DNA of 49,267 bases from Coriobacteriia bacterium (GCA_009784345.1 WRBW01000005.1:1-49267), one strand, 5' to 3'; numbered from the stretch's first letter, positions 1 through 8,856 are shown. Notes: generated by a model from the sequence alone, not told the origin. A program made the numbers and translations.

Positions 1-21
1 CCAGCTTATTGAAAGGAAGAA

Positions 22-471
22 ATGATGCAGTGGTTTGAAATGTATGATGGCAGCTGCGAGCCGAGCAGCGAGGATGTGCTGGGCTTTGTTGACACAGCGC
101 TGTGGGATGAGCTGGTTCAGTATGCGGTCGACGCTTTCAAGGCGCGGCCCGTGCTCGAGTACAGCAAGTGCAAGATGGACGACGGGCTTTTTTTGGGCTG
201 GAACTTGAAGCTGAAGAAGTCGGGTAAGAATTTGTGCACGCTCTATCCGAAGCAGGGCTACTATCTGGCGCTGATTACGGTGGCGGCCAAAGATACGGAT
301 GAAGCTGACATCATGGCGCAGGATTTTTGCCCCTCGACGAAAGAGCTCTACGATAAGGTGGAGACTCACGCGCACTATGGCAAGATGCTGTGCCTTGAGG
401 TGCGCAGTGCAGAGGTTTTGGGAGATCTGAAGCGGCTCGTTGCCCTGCGTGCGACTACCGGAAAGCGGTAG
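22..471 (+). CDS. DUF3788-like family protein
   Basis: Complete ORF; overall pattern (SKCKMDDGLFLGWNLKLKKSGKNLCTLYP, LALITVAAKD) resembles DUF3788. Confidence 0.6.
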   Translation: MMQWFEMYDGSCEPSSEDVLGFVDTALWDELVQYAVDAFKARPVLEYSKCKMDDGLFLGWNLKLKKSGKNLCTLYPKQGYYLALITVAAKDTDEADIMAQDFCPSTKELYDKVETHAHYGKMLCLEVRSAEVLGDLKRLVALRATTGKR

Positions 472-552
472 TGGGCACTGCAAGTGCGTTAATGTAATGA
501 CCATTAAGTTAATGTCTGTTAAAATAATCTTCACAAGCAAGCCCAATGCTAT

Positions 553-948
553 TCAGTAGCTCACTACAGATTCTGCGGGAATCCACCCCGTGACCCCCGT
601 CGCATTTCGCGCATAGAGCCAAGCATTCACAATCTCTCGAACTTCAAGCACATCACCTTGCTTAGCCACCAATTCCGTAGGATTGTAGTCACGCCGCAAG
701 GTGTCATCATCAACAAAACTCGCAGGCGCATAGGTCTGATGCCCTTCGATTACACAGGCATGCCAATGTAAAAAATGCTCATCTGCGACAGGATTCATCT
801 TCACCTTTGCGCCCATCAAAAAAGTGGGGAACTGGCCTTCTCCCTCATGTGCTTCAACCACTCTAACTTTCACGATCTTCCCCTCACAGTCATGCCTAAT
901 CTTCACGAACGATACACTTGGCAACCCAATAACATATGCTTCCAGCAA
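553..948 (-). CDS. hypothetical protein with SH3-like C-terminal segment
   Basis: ORF with GDVLEVREIVNAWLYARNATGVTGWIPAESVV, SH3-like pattern; start codon uncertain (non-ATG). Confidence 0.5.
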   Translation of the reverse strand: MLEAYVIGLPSVSFVKIRHDCEGKIVKVRVVEAHEGEGQFPTFLMGAKVKMNPVADEHFLHWHACVIEGHQTYAPASFVDDDTLRRDYNPTELVAKQGDVLEVREIVNAWLYARNATGVTGWIPAESVVSY

Positions 949-1067
949 GAATTAACTATATATATATCGGTGCTCAACGCCATCCCCCGAATCGCGCAAG
1001 GTGGGCGTCTCACACCGAGCGCCCTATCTGACTGGTGTGGACGCAGGTCACTTGTTACAGCAGACTT

Positions 1068-2312
1068 CTATTCAGAAATGTCGAGTAGCCAATCAATGGC
1101 ATTTTTTATTTCGATACCACCTTCGTAAGATGAACCATAATCCATTGTCAGCACTGTTTTTGGATAGCTATCATTTACCCGAAGAAGCGGAGTCAGCTCT
1201 CGGCTCAAGGTGGCACTATCCTGAACCGTTTGTGAAACCTGGTAGTATGCCCGCCTACCTGAATTTGTAGTAACGAAATCAATCTCTCTATCTTGTTGTT
1301 TGCCGATATTGATTTGACTGTTACGGCGGGCAAGCTCAAGATAGATGATGTTTTCGAGCCTTCTACCAACGTCGCCCTGACTTTTTCCCAAGAGCCAGTA
1401 GCGAAAGCTCAAATCAGCCAAATAGTACTTTTCGTGAGTCTTGAGATATGCCATACCTCGAAGATCAACGCGACCAACTTTGTACAAGAGATAGCTCTCA
1501 AGGAGAGAATACACAATTTCAGAGACATTTTGACGCGAAACATCCTTGTTGTCGCGCTCAAGACCTTCGGATATACGTCTCATTGAACTTACATTGCCAA
1601 TGTTGTCAGCCAAAAACGAAGCTGTTGCTTTAAGGGCTGGCACGTCTATTTTCGGCCTTCTTGTTGCAATGTCTTTCACTATGATTGAAGCATATACACC
1701 GTCAAGGTAAAGTGTGATTTCACGTTCCGTCTCAAGTGCTGTCACATAAGGCATTGCACCATAGGTCCGATAGCGCTCGAAGGCTGCTTCAAGGGTTGCC
1801 GGCTGCCAATCAGGAAGAATAGATGCATACTCTTTGAAGGAGAGTGGGTGTGCCTGAATTTCAATATATCTACCTGTGAGAAAAGTCGCAAGCTCCCCCG
1901 AAAGAAAGTATGCGTTTGAACCTGTCAGGTAGAGGTCAACGTCTTCCCGTACATTAAGGGCTGCTGCAACCTTTTCAAAACTCTCGAGGTTTTGAATCTC
2001 GTCGAGAAATACATAATTCATGCCATGAGGTGCCAGCTTTTGAACGACATACCTGTAGAATTCTCGCTGCTCTTGGGGGTACGCTTCCTCAAGACTCTCA
2101 AGATTAATAGATACAATGTTTTTTTCAGGCACCCCTGAATCTAAGAGTTCCTGCTGGAAGAGCTTCATAATGGTGGACTTTCCGCAGCGCCGCATTCCCG
2201 TAATGATCTTTATGAGGTCTCGATCTTTCCAAGCGTTAAGCCACTCCACATATTGGGGTCTCGCTATGATGTTTTGACGACTGACCATTTTCCCACCTCT
2301 TCGACTGAACAA
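1068..2312 (-). CDS. AAA ATPase of the DUF4143 family
   Basis: Walker A GMRRCGKST, Walker B YVFLDEIQN, LTGSNAYFLSGELATFLTGRYIEI sensor region, C-terminal DUF4143-type domain. Alternative start at 2288. Confidence 0.85.
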   Translation of the reverse strand: MFSRRGGKMVSRQNIIARPQYVEWLNAWKDRDLIKIITGMRRCGKSTIMKLFQQELLDSGVPEKNIVSINLESLEEAYPQEQREFYRYVVQKLAPHGMNYVFLDEIQNLESFEKVAAALNVREDVDLYLTGSNAYFLSGELATFLTGRYIEIQAHPLSFKEYASILPDWQPATLEAAFERYRTYGAMPYVTALETEREITLYLDGVYASIIVKDIATRRPKIDVPALKATASFLADNIGNVSSMRRISEGLERDNKDVSRQNVSEIVYSLLESYLLYKVGRVDLRGMAYLKTHEKYYLADLSFRYWLLGKSQGDVGRRLENIIYLELARRNSQINIGKQQDREIDFVTTNSGRRAYYQVSQTVQDSATLSRELTPLLRVNDSYPKTVLTMDYGSSYEGGIEIKNAIDWLLDISE

Positions 2313-2405
2313 TCGGATAGGTGAATACTAACATAGTGGCTAGAATTTATGCCACTTTTTGTCATTTCGACAACTTTGGACTATTTTCGTGCCAAAAATT
2401 AAATA

Positions 2406-2464
2406 GCGGCGGAGTGCGTCCAATCCAGTTAGTCACTGCTGGTGTGGACGCACTCCCCCGCTTT
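2406..2464. terminator. bidirectional hairpin terminator built from two inverted copies of the GGCGGAGTGCGTCCA motif
   Basis: GGCGGAGTGCGTCCA (2408-2422) inverted against TGGACGCACTCCCCC (2445-2459), inner CCAG/CTGG extension, CGCTTTTT on the + side and AT-rich DNA on the other; lies 3' of the helicase gene. Confidence 0.65.
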
Positions 2465-2501
2465 TTCAGAAGTCCCCTGCCAGTCCGCCTTTTATGCAGA
2501 G

Positions 2502-3740
2502 CTATCTTCTGCGGCCGCGACCTCTGCCACCCCCGCCTTTTCTGTGAGAGAAGGGAACAGCTTTTTTCTTGACAGCTTTGCGGTCCTTTGCGGGCACAAT
2601 ACGCTCGGGGTTGTAGGCAAAACCTTTCAGATCCGACACCGGAATGACGGCTTTCGTCAGGTATTCGATGTCGCGAAAGGCAGAGATTTCTTCAGGCGCC
2701 ACAAAGGTGATGGCGTCGCCACTTTGGTCGGCGCGGCCCGTGCGGCCGATACGGTGCACGTAGTCTTCGGGCGTGACGGGCACGTCATAGTTGATGACCG
2801 TGTCGATGTTGTCGACGTGAATGCCGCGCGCCATGACGTCAGTCGTGACCAGAATGTCGATGCGATCCTTCATAAAGTCGCCCAGGGCACGGGTGCGCTG
2901 CGACTGGTTACGGTCGCCGTGAATCGCCTGATTCTTGATCTTGTTCTTGCCCAGAATGCGCGAGACCATGTCGGCCCGGCGCTTTGTGCGGGTAAAGACG
3001 AGCGTCTTGCCGGTTGACTTGCTTTCAAGTAGTGCTAGCAGCAGGTCAGCTTTTTGGTTGAAGACCACGGGCATGCAGGTCTCGGTTATCTGGCGTGCGG
3101 TTTCGCCCTTGCGTGCGATCTCGACAGTCACCGCACCCTTCATGTGCGTGCCGACGACTTTGTTTATTTCGCTGCCGATGGTCGCGCTGAACAGCAGCTT
3201 TTGCGAATCTGCCGGAATCATACCCAGGATCTTTTTCATAGGGGGCCAAAAGCCCATGTCCAGCATACGGTCAGCTTCATCAAGTACCAACACCTGAATC
3301 TGGCTCAAGTCGATGCGCTTGTCGTCAATCAGGTCGATGAGGCGACCAGGCGTTGCCACCAGCACATCTACGCCGCGCGCCAGACGCTCCAGCTGTGGCT
3401 TGTACTTGATACCACCCACGACGCTGCGCACCTTATACTGCGATGGCTGAGCCACCACGCGTGCCACCTTTTCCACCTGTGCGGCAAGCTCGCGCGTAGG
3501 CACAACAATCAGGGCATGGGGCACGGGGCGCTTGCGCGAAGCCCGCGTGATATTTTGCATCAGCGGCAGCACGTAGGCCGCCGTCTTACCCGTACCCGTT
3601 TGCGCACAGGCCACGACATGCTTGCCGTCAAGCGCAGGCGGAATCGAACCCTCCTGCACCGGCGTTGGCTCGCTGTATCCGAGGTCTGAAACGGCACGCA
3701 AAACCTGGCTGTTCAGACCCAATTCTTCAAATGTTTTCAT
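2502..3740 (-). CDS. DEAD/DEAH-box RNA helicase (RhlE-like)
   Basis: AQTGTGKTAAYVLP, PTRELAAQ, DEAD, SAT, HRIGRTGR motifs; basic RGRGRRR tail. Confidence 0.95.
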   Translation of the reverse strand: MKTFEELGLNSQVLRAVSDLGYSEPTPVQEGSIPPALDGKHVVACAQTGTGKTAAYVLPLMQNITRASRKRPVPHALIVVPTRELAAQVEKVARVVAQPSQYKVRSVVGGIKYKPQLERLARGVDVLVATPGRLIDLIDDKRIDLSQIQVLVLDEADRMLDMGFWPPMKKILGMIPADSQKLLFSATIGSEINKVVGTHMKGAVTVEIARKGETARQITETCMPVVFNQKADLLLALLESKSTGKTLVFTRTKRRADMVSRILGKNKIKNQAIHGDRNQSQRTRALGDFMKDRIDILVTTDVMARGIHVDNIDTVINYDVPVTPEDYVHRIGRTGRADQSGDAITFVAPEEISAFRDIEYLTKAVIPVSDLKGFAYNPERIVPAKDRKAVKKKAVPFSHRKGGGGRGRGRRR

Positions 3741-3851
3741 ATGTCTCTTTCTGTAATGAGGGCTCTTTTGAGCATACTCTTAGTTGGTTCTGTAAGGGGT
3801 GTGCTCTGCTTGAAGGGCAGTAACGGGCGGAGTGCGCCCATGCCTCGAGCA

Positions 3852-3879
3852 AAGAAAGAGCGGGGAACCCCCGCTTTCA
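3852..3879. terminator. GC-rich hairpin, putative terminator
   Basis: AAAGAGCGGGG-AAC-CCCCGCTTTC stem-loop in an intergenic region. Confidence 0.45.
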
Positions 3880-4043
3880 GTACATACCAGTATAGCACCT
3901 GCAGCCGAGCACCATCAGAGCTGCGGCAGATTCTGCTTGAGCCTCGGGTACAGAAAGCAAGTGAATGCACCATAAAACATGGTGCTAATACCATAATTTG
4001 TGGTTTCATGGCGGAGTGCGCCCATACCAGACACAGGGTAGTG

Positions 4044-4640
4044 CTAGCCCTGAACGCTCATCCCTAAGACCATGACCATGAGGATATAGCCAAGCCACAG
4101 GGCAGATAGAATCCAGGGTAACTTGCTGGAAGGATTATAGCCCACAAGCTCGCGCCCCTCGCGGTCACGCATGCGACCCGTCAGGATTTGGAATAGGTCA
4201 TACAACCACCAGATCGTGAATCCACCATACGTAAAGAGCTTAAGCAGCCCCAGTCCCGGCTGTCTCAAATAGAACCTGTCAGCACCAAGCATTCCAAAAA
4301 GGAGCGCCCACAAAAAAGCGGGCCAGAATTTCTTCACTGGTGTAGGTCTTGCAGCGGGTACTGGCACAGGCGCTGGCACAGGAACTGGAGGTGCAGCAGC
4401 AACTGTCGTGGCAGCACCTACTGCATCATTATTGATGGTGATATTGATATGAGGGGCAGCTGCCTCTACCTGGCTGACCGCATCCCCGTGTATGGGACCT
4501 ACCTCAGACCGACACCAGGGACAAATCCCCGCGGGCACCACAGCTCCGCATCCCGGACAGCGATAAAGCTCTGCTGGCGCAGATCCACCGGCACCGACCG
4601 TTGTCCCACTTGCAGCATTCGAAGTCATGTCACACCTCAC
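4044..4640 (-). CDS. TM2-domain membrane protein with N-terminal zinc ribbon
   Basis: CPGCGAVVPAGICPWCRSE zinc ribbon; FWPAFLWALLFGMLGADRFYLRQPGLGLLKLFTYGGFTIWWLYDLFQIL TM2 signature. Confidence 0.85.
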   Translation of the reverse strand: MRCDMTSNAASGTTVGAGGSAPAELYRCPGCGAVVPAGICPWCRSEVGPIHGDAVSQVEAAAPHINITINNDAVGAATTVAAAPPVPVPAPVPVPAARPTPVKKFWPAFLWALLFGMLGADRFYLRQPGLGLLKLFTYGGFTIWWLYDLFQILTGRMRDREGRELVGYNPSSKLPWILSALWLGYILMVMVLGMSVQG

Positions 4641-4734
4641 TTTTAGCCCTGTAGTGCACGCACTGCCAAAAAAGTAACTACTACTTCAACATACCACAAG
4701 CCCCCGACACAGCATCTACGCCCCCCTCTATTGG

Positions 4735-4797
4735 ACAAATTACTCAATACGTTTCACTATTTACTCAATATATCGCACTATTTACTCAATAGACTTA
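4735..4797. promoter_or_regulatory. three tandem 21-bp repeats (iteron-like array A)
   Basis: acaaattactcaatacgtttc / actatttactcaatatatcgc / actatttactcaatagactta at 4735, 4756, 4777. Confidence 0.7.
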
Positions 4798-4832
4798 CAA
4801 TACGCGAAGTGCATTGGGGAAACTCGACTTAC

Positions 4833-4860
4833 TGCAGGACGGGTTGCCAGCACACACCAA
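4833..4860. repeat. 28-bp direct repeat, copy 1
   Basis: TGCAGGACGGGTTGCCAGCACACACCAA, identical to 6556-6583. Confidence 0.9.
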
Positions 4861-4918
4861 GCTAGACGCAGCGCAGGCACTGTGTTCTTATACATAAGAC
4901 TTTGAGGAGAGAACTACC

Positions 4919-5192
4919 TTGACGAACACTTTTTCAAATAACTTCATTAAATACGAAAAGAACCTCGCGCTACTGCAAGAAACCATGTGGGGGCCAAACG
5001 CTATCAGGCAAGCAGAAGAGCTGGCATCGCACTTCCCCCTCAAGCGAGCAAAAGTGTAACGACATCGCCTGGGAAGAATACCTCGCCATCCAGGACCCAA
5101 CTAGCGAAGATGGCAAATGGACCCTGGATATGATGGAGGCTGAAGCTGGCAAGTACTACAACACCATCCAGCTGGTCGCCAAAGTCCTCTAG
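4919..5192 (+). pseudogene. SAM-dependent methyltransferase remnant with central deletion
   Basis: N-terminal segment TNTFSNNFIKYEKNLALLQETMWGPNAIRQAEELASHFPLK, then a frame shift into C-terminal DIAWEEYLAIQDPTSEDGKWTLDMMEAEAGKYYNTIQLVAKVL*; the SAM-binding core is absent. Confidence 0.65.
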
Positions 5193-5225
5193 CCAAACGC
5201 CAGCGAAATATCTGCGGCTTCCTCC

Positions 5226-6431
5226 TTAGGCCTCATAAAGCGAGAAAAGGGGATATTTACCCAAGAGGAAATCTTCGAGCGATCTCGACGAACCACCTAT
5301 TACCAGCGAATTGGCTTCTGGGTAACGTTTTTTGAAGGCCGCAACACCATCAAGCGATTTTACGCGCCCACTTTTCACCTCGATACAAGTCAACTGGTTA
5401 CCTTTTTTCAAAACGAAGTCAACTTCATTTCCGCGGTCACGCCAATACTGAACGGTAAAACCTTCTGATTTTGAGCGCGCAAGAAGATAAGCACCCACAG
5501 CACTTTCTACCAGATGCCCCTTCCAGGAAGGATCGCTTTCGAGCCGCCCACGCTGAGATGCTGTCGAAAAGCTCATGAGCGAAGTGTCAAAGGTCATAAA
5601 GCGCGGGGAGCTCTTTCGGCTTCTCACTAACTGAGGGCTGTATTTCTCAAGGCCGCACAGCATACCTGCCTTGCCCAGCAATTCCAAGTAGTGCGCAAGC
5701 GTTGCTGTGCTGCCAGCATCTTGAAGCTGTCCCATAATTTTCGTGAGCGATAATTCTTGAGCGGAATAACTCGTGCCGAGCAAAAACAGGGACCGCAGTA
5801 GTGCCGGTTTTTGAACGCTCTCCATCTGAAGTACATCAAGAGAGATTGTTGGTTCAACAATCGCATCTCGCATGAAATCCATCCATCGCTTGCCCTGCCC
5901 TATGAGACTTGCAGAGCCCGGATAGCCTCCGTAATAGAGAAAATCCTCAAGTGAGTACCCAAAGGCATCGCGGCATTCCTCGAAGCTCCAGTGGGTCGAG
6001 TAGAGAACTTCAAAGCGCCCCATAAGTGACTCATTCATTCCCTTCCGAAGCATCAGGGTTGATGAACCTGTGAGTACAACACGCAGATTAATATCATTGC
6101 GCGCGTCTTCATCCCACAACAGCTTTACATATGCAGACCAATTCTCTATCTTTTGAATTTCGTCAATAACAAGCAGTGCCCCTGTACCCCCGTCTGATTG
6201 CGGGCCAAGCGCTAAAGAGCGTGCCGCCGCCCACTCGCTCTTAATCCAGTCACCCGAAACCGCAAGCGGATCATCTGCACTTGCAAAGTAAACAACTTGC
6301 TGAGTTTTTGCCATAGCCTGTTCAACTGCGGTAGTCTTTCCCGTCTGACGAGGCCCAATTACTATTTGAATGAATTTGCGCGGCTCTTCTATGCGCCTTG
6401 CAAGTTCGCCCACCAGCTCACGTTGGTACAT
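5226..6431 (-). CDS. AAA ATPase of the DUF4143 family
   Basis: GPRQTGKTTAVEQ Walker A, LLVIDEIQK Walker B, VLTGSSTLMLRKGMNESLMGRFE, C-terminal YWRDRGNEVDFVLKKGNQLTCIEVKSG nuclease-like DUF4143 domain. Confidence 0.9.
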   Translation of the reverse strand: MYQRELVGELARRIEEPRKFIQIVIGPRQTGKTTAVEQAMAKTQQVVYFASADDPLAVSGDWIKSEWAAARSLALGPQSDGGTGALLVIDEIQKIENWSAYVKLLWDEDARNDINLRVVLTGSSTLMLRKGMNESLMGRFEVLYSTHWSFEECRDAFGYSLEDFLYYGGYPGSASLIGQGKRWMDFMRDAIVEPTISLDVLQMESVQKPALLRSLFLLGTSYSAQELSLTKIMGQLQDAGSTATLAHYLELLGKAGMLCGLEKYSPQLVRSRKSSPRFMTFDTSLMSFSTASQRGRLESDPSWKGHLVESAVGAYLLARSKSEGFTVQYWRDRGNEVDFVLKKGNQLTCIEVKSGRVKSLDGVAAFKKRYPEANSLVIGGSSRSLEDFLLGKYPLFSLYEA

Positions 6432-6474
6432 AACATTCCTATCTCTTTAAATGCTTACCACACAGTTATTCTAT

Positions 6475-6537
6475 TTTACTATTTGTGAAGTGTATTTTAC
6501 AAATTGCGAAATGAACTTTACTATTTGTAAAAAGTAT
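6475..6537. promoter_or_regulatory. three tandem 21-bp repeats (iteron-like array B) upstream of the DUF4143 gene
   Basis: tttactatttgtgaagtgtat / tttacaaattgcgaaatgaac / tttactatttgtaaaaagtat at 6475, 6496, 6517. Confidence 0.75.
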
Positions 6538-6551
6538 TGAGAAGCTTTACC

Positions 6552-6680
6552 TTATTGCAGGACGGGTTGCCAGCACACACCAAAGCAGTCGATAACCCAG
6601 GCGACTTTCTGGAACTGCATGAAAGGCTCTTCGTGCATCATGACGCTGCCGCCTTCTGAGAACTTGAACGGCCATCACAT
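6552..6680 (-). pseudogene. C-terminal remnant of a VOC/PhnB-like protein
   Basis: Minus-strand FKFSEGGSVMMHEEPFMQFQKVAWVIDCFGVCWQPVLQ*, VOC/PhnB-like tail, no intact N-terminus. Confidence 0.5.
6556..6583. repeat. 28-bp direct repeat, copy 2
   Basis: Identical to 4833-4860. Confidence 0.9.
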
Positions 6681-6717
6681 CCCAGCAAGAGTGTGAATCT
6701 TGACCGCTATCCAGCAT

Positions 6718-6754
6718 GTCTAGTAATATGGAATGCAACTCCATATTACTAGAC
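6718..6754. promoter_or_regulatory. perfect 15-bp inverted repeat, candidate operator of the following gene
   Basis: GTCTAGTAATATGGA-ATGCAAC-TCCATATTACTAGAC ending 13 bp before the ATG at 6768. Confidence 0.75.
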
Positions 6755-6767
6755 AAAGGATACTGCG

Positions 6768-7979
6768 ATGTATATTGAGCGCGAAATCGAAGGCACCATA
6801 ACAGCGCTGCTCACCCAGTTCAAAGTTGTGTTGATTACCGGCCCCCGACAGGTGGGCAAAGCCACTATGCTTCAGCATGTGCTTTCTAGTACGCACGCCT
6901 ATGTGACACTCGACAATATCCTTGCCCTCAAAACAGCTCTTGATGACCCGCCACTGTTTTTCTTAGAAAATCCGCCTCCTCTCATCATTGATGAAGTCCA
7001 ATATGCCCAAGACATATTTCGTCAGATAAAGCTGATTGTCGATCAGAGCGATGCACGTGGCTCTATTGTCCTCACTGGTTCGCAGCCCTATCACCTAATG
7101 CAGCACATTAGTGACTCGCTTGCAGGCCGCATTGCCATACTTGAAATGAGCGGCTTGTCACAAAGAGAGCTCACAGGACACATCACCCGCAAGCCTTTCA
7201 TTCCTCACGAGTCAATGCTACAAAAAAACTCAAGGCTCAAAGATGCACACCAGCTGTGGGCGCGCATCCACAGAGGCTCAATGCCCGAGCTTCAAAATGA
7301 AACAATCGACTGGGCCACCTACTACCAGGGCTATGTTCGCTCTTACATCGAACGCGATGTTCGCGAGCTCATAAGACTCAAGGATGAAATCAAATTCTAT
7401 AACTTCCTTGTTGCCATGGCGGCACGTACCGGGCAGATTTTCAACGCAGCAAGCATCGCAAACGACTTGGATATTTCGCTCAAGACCGTCCAAAGCTGGG
7501 CCTCGATACTTGAAGCGTCAAGTATCATGCGCTTCGTTCGACCCTACCACGAAAATATCAATAAGCAGCTCATTAAGGCCCCAAAGCCTTACTTCTACGA
7601 TACGGGGCTCGTGTGCCACCTCTTGGGGTGGAACAGTCCCGAAGTCTTGCAGAGTGGCGCTATGGCAGGACAACTCTTCGAAACCTTTGCCGTCAGCGAG
7701 ATACTCAAGAGCCACCAAAATGCAGGTGAAGACTTTCGCAACATCTTCTTTTACCGTGACACCGAAAAGCGTGAAATAGACCTCGTCATACGTTCAGGCC
7801 GCTCACTTCACCCCATAGAAATAAAAAAGACCGCCAACCCGCGACGCGAGATGACGAGCAGCTTCAAAGCACTGGATGCTTTCAGCCTCGATATTGGCAT
7901 AGGTGCCCTCGTTTGCATGACAAACAAATCGAACCTCCTGGCTCAAGACGTGCTTGCCCTGCCCATTGATCTCATTTAG
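6768..7979 (+). CDS. AAA ATPase of the DUF4143 family with atypical Walker A (GKA)
   Basis: ITGPRQVGKATMLQ, PPLIIDEVQYA, VLTGSQPYHLMQHISDSLAGRIAILEMSGLSQRE, YRDTEKREIDLVIRSGRSLHPIEIKK. Confidence 0.9.
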   Translation: MYIEREIEGTITALLTQFKVVLITGPRQVGKATMLQHVLSSTHAYVTLDNILALKTALDDPPLFFLENPPPLIIDEVQYAQDIFRQIKLIVDQSDARGSIVLTGSQPYHLMQHISDSLAGRIAILEMSGLSQRELTGHITRKPFIPHESMLQKNSRLKDAHQLWARIHRGSMPELQNETIDWATYYQGYVRSYIERDVRELIRLKDEIKFYNFLVAMAARTGQIFNAASIANDLDISLKTVQSWASILEASSIMRFVRPYHENINKQLIKAPKPYFYDTGLVCHLLGWNSPEVLQSGAMAGQLFETFAVSEILKSHQNAGEDFRNIFFYRDTEKREIDLVIRSGRSLHPIEIKKTANPRREMTSSFKALDAFSLDIGIGALVCMTNKSNLLAQDVLALPIDLI

Positions 7980-8066
7980 ATAGCCACCTCTACGGGACGC
8001 TCAGTAAACGGCGGAGCACGCGAAGCGTGGCCTGCCCCGCACTTGATGCGGGGTCCACACCCGCCA

Positions 8067-8312
8067 CTACATCGCTGCGCGATTCAGCAAGTCGATGCGC
8101 TCTGCAATCCAAGTCTTGATTATTGATTGGCGCGTAACACCGATACGGGCAGCCTCTTGATCGAGCGAATCAACCATCCATTGAGGGAAGTCCACATTGA
8201 CGCGCTTCGCCTCATGCCTAGGGCGCCTAAACGTCGACATGTCGAGATAAGGCGTCATGTCGACCTCCCCACTATCAAACATTTCATCAAATTCCTCAAC
8301 ACTTATCTTCAT
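8067..8312 (-). CDS. BrnA/CopG-like antitoxin, apparently without an adjacent toxin
   Basis: KRVNVDFPQWMVDSLDQEAARIGVTRQSIIKTWIAERI, RHH-type BrnA pattern. Confidence 0.7.
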   Translation of the reverse strand: MKISVEEFDEMFDSGEVDMTPYLDMSTFRRPRHEAKRVNVDFPQWMVDSLDQEAARIGVTRQSIIKTWIAERIDLLNRAAM

Positions 8313-8343
8313 AGCTCAACACCTCCTCGAAATAGCATAGTTA

Positions 8344-8856
8344 TTATATAATTTTTATACTTATTGTACTGCAGAGAGTATCTTGTCGGCGGAGTGCGTC
8401 CAGCATCCCAAACACTTCCACTAGGCTGGCAAAATTTGCAGCTCGCGCGCCTACAGTCGAACCAAGGTCCCAAAACGCACGTATCTCCCCCTCCGCAAAT
8501 TGCTCGATGATAGGCAGCATGGACTTGCGTCGAGAATAAGTATGCACGATGCAGTCGCTGGAAAGCCTAAAGGTGCCTAGCTTTGAGCTGTGATGCAAGT
8601 AAAAAGGCGGGGCTGCATCAGCCACCAAATCAAAGGACTTTCCACATGGTAGCTGCTTGCTCCACAACAGGCAATGGTAATCACGCAGAGTCGGGCTGTA
8701 AGTGTCAGGATCCTTACCCCCAATCGCATCCGAATAACTCACAAATGATGTATCAATCATTTCCTTTTCCCTTCGAATCTGCGGAGAAACCCCTACCCGC
8801 CCACACCAGTAATCAGGTGGAACTTGAGGTACTTCGGAAATCTCATAAAGTAGCAA
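8344..8856 (-). CDS. DUF6994-like family protein
   Basis: IDTSFVSYSDAIGGKDPDTYSPTLRDYHCLLWSKQLPCGKSFDL pattern; likely start MIDTSF near 8760. Ends with a copy of the 15-bp motif. Confidence 0.55.
   Translation of the reverse strand: MLLYEISEVPQVPPDYWCGRVGVSPQIRREKEMIDTSFVSYSDAIGGKDPDTYSPTLRDYHCLLWSKQLPCGKSFDLVADAAPPFYLHHSSKLGTFRLSSDCIVHTYSRRKSMLPIIEQFAEGEIRAFWDLGSTVGARAANFASLVEVFGMLDALRRQDTLCSTISIKII
8388..8402 (+). repeat. 15-bp dispersed motif, exact
   Basis: GGCGGAGTGCGTCCA; inside the DUF6994-like CDS. Confidence 0.9.

Noticed and set aside
955-967. Short TATATATATAT run upstream of the 553-948 gene as a phase-variable promoter
   Set aside because: Only about five TA units and the gene start is uncertain; too weak.
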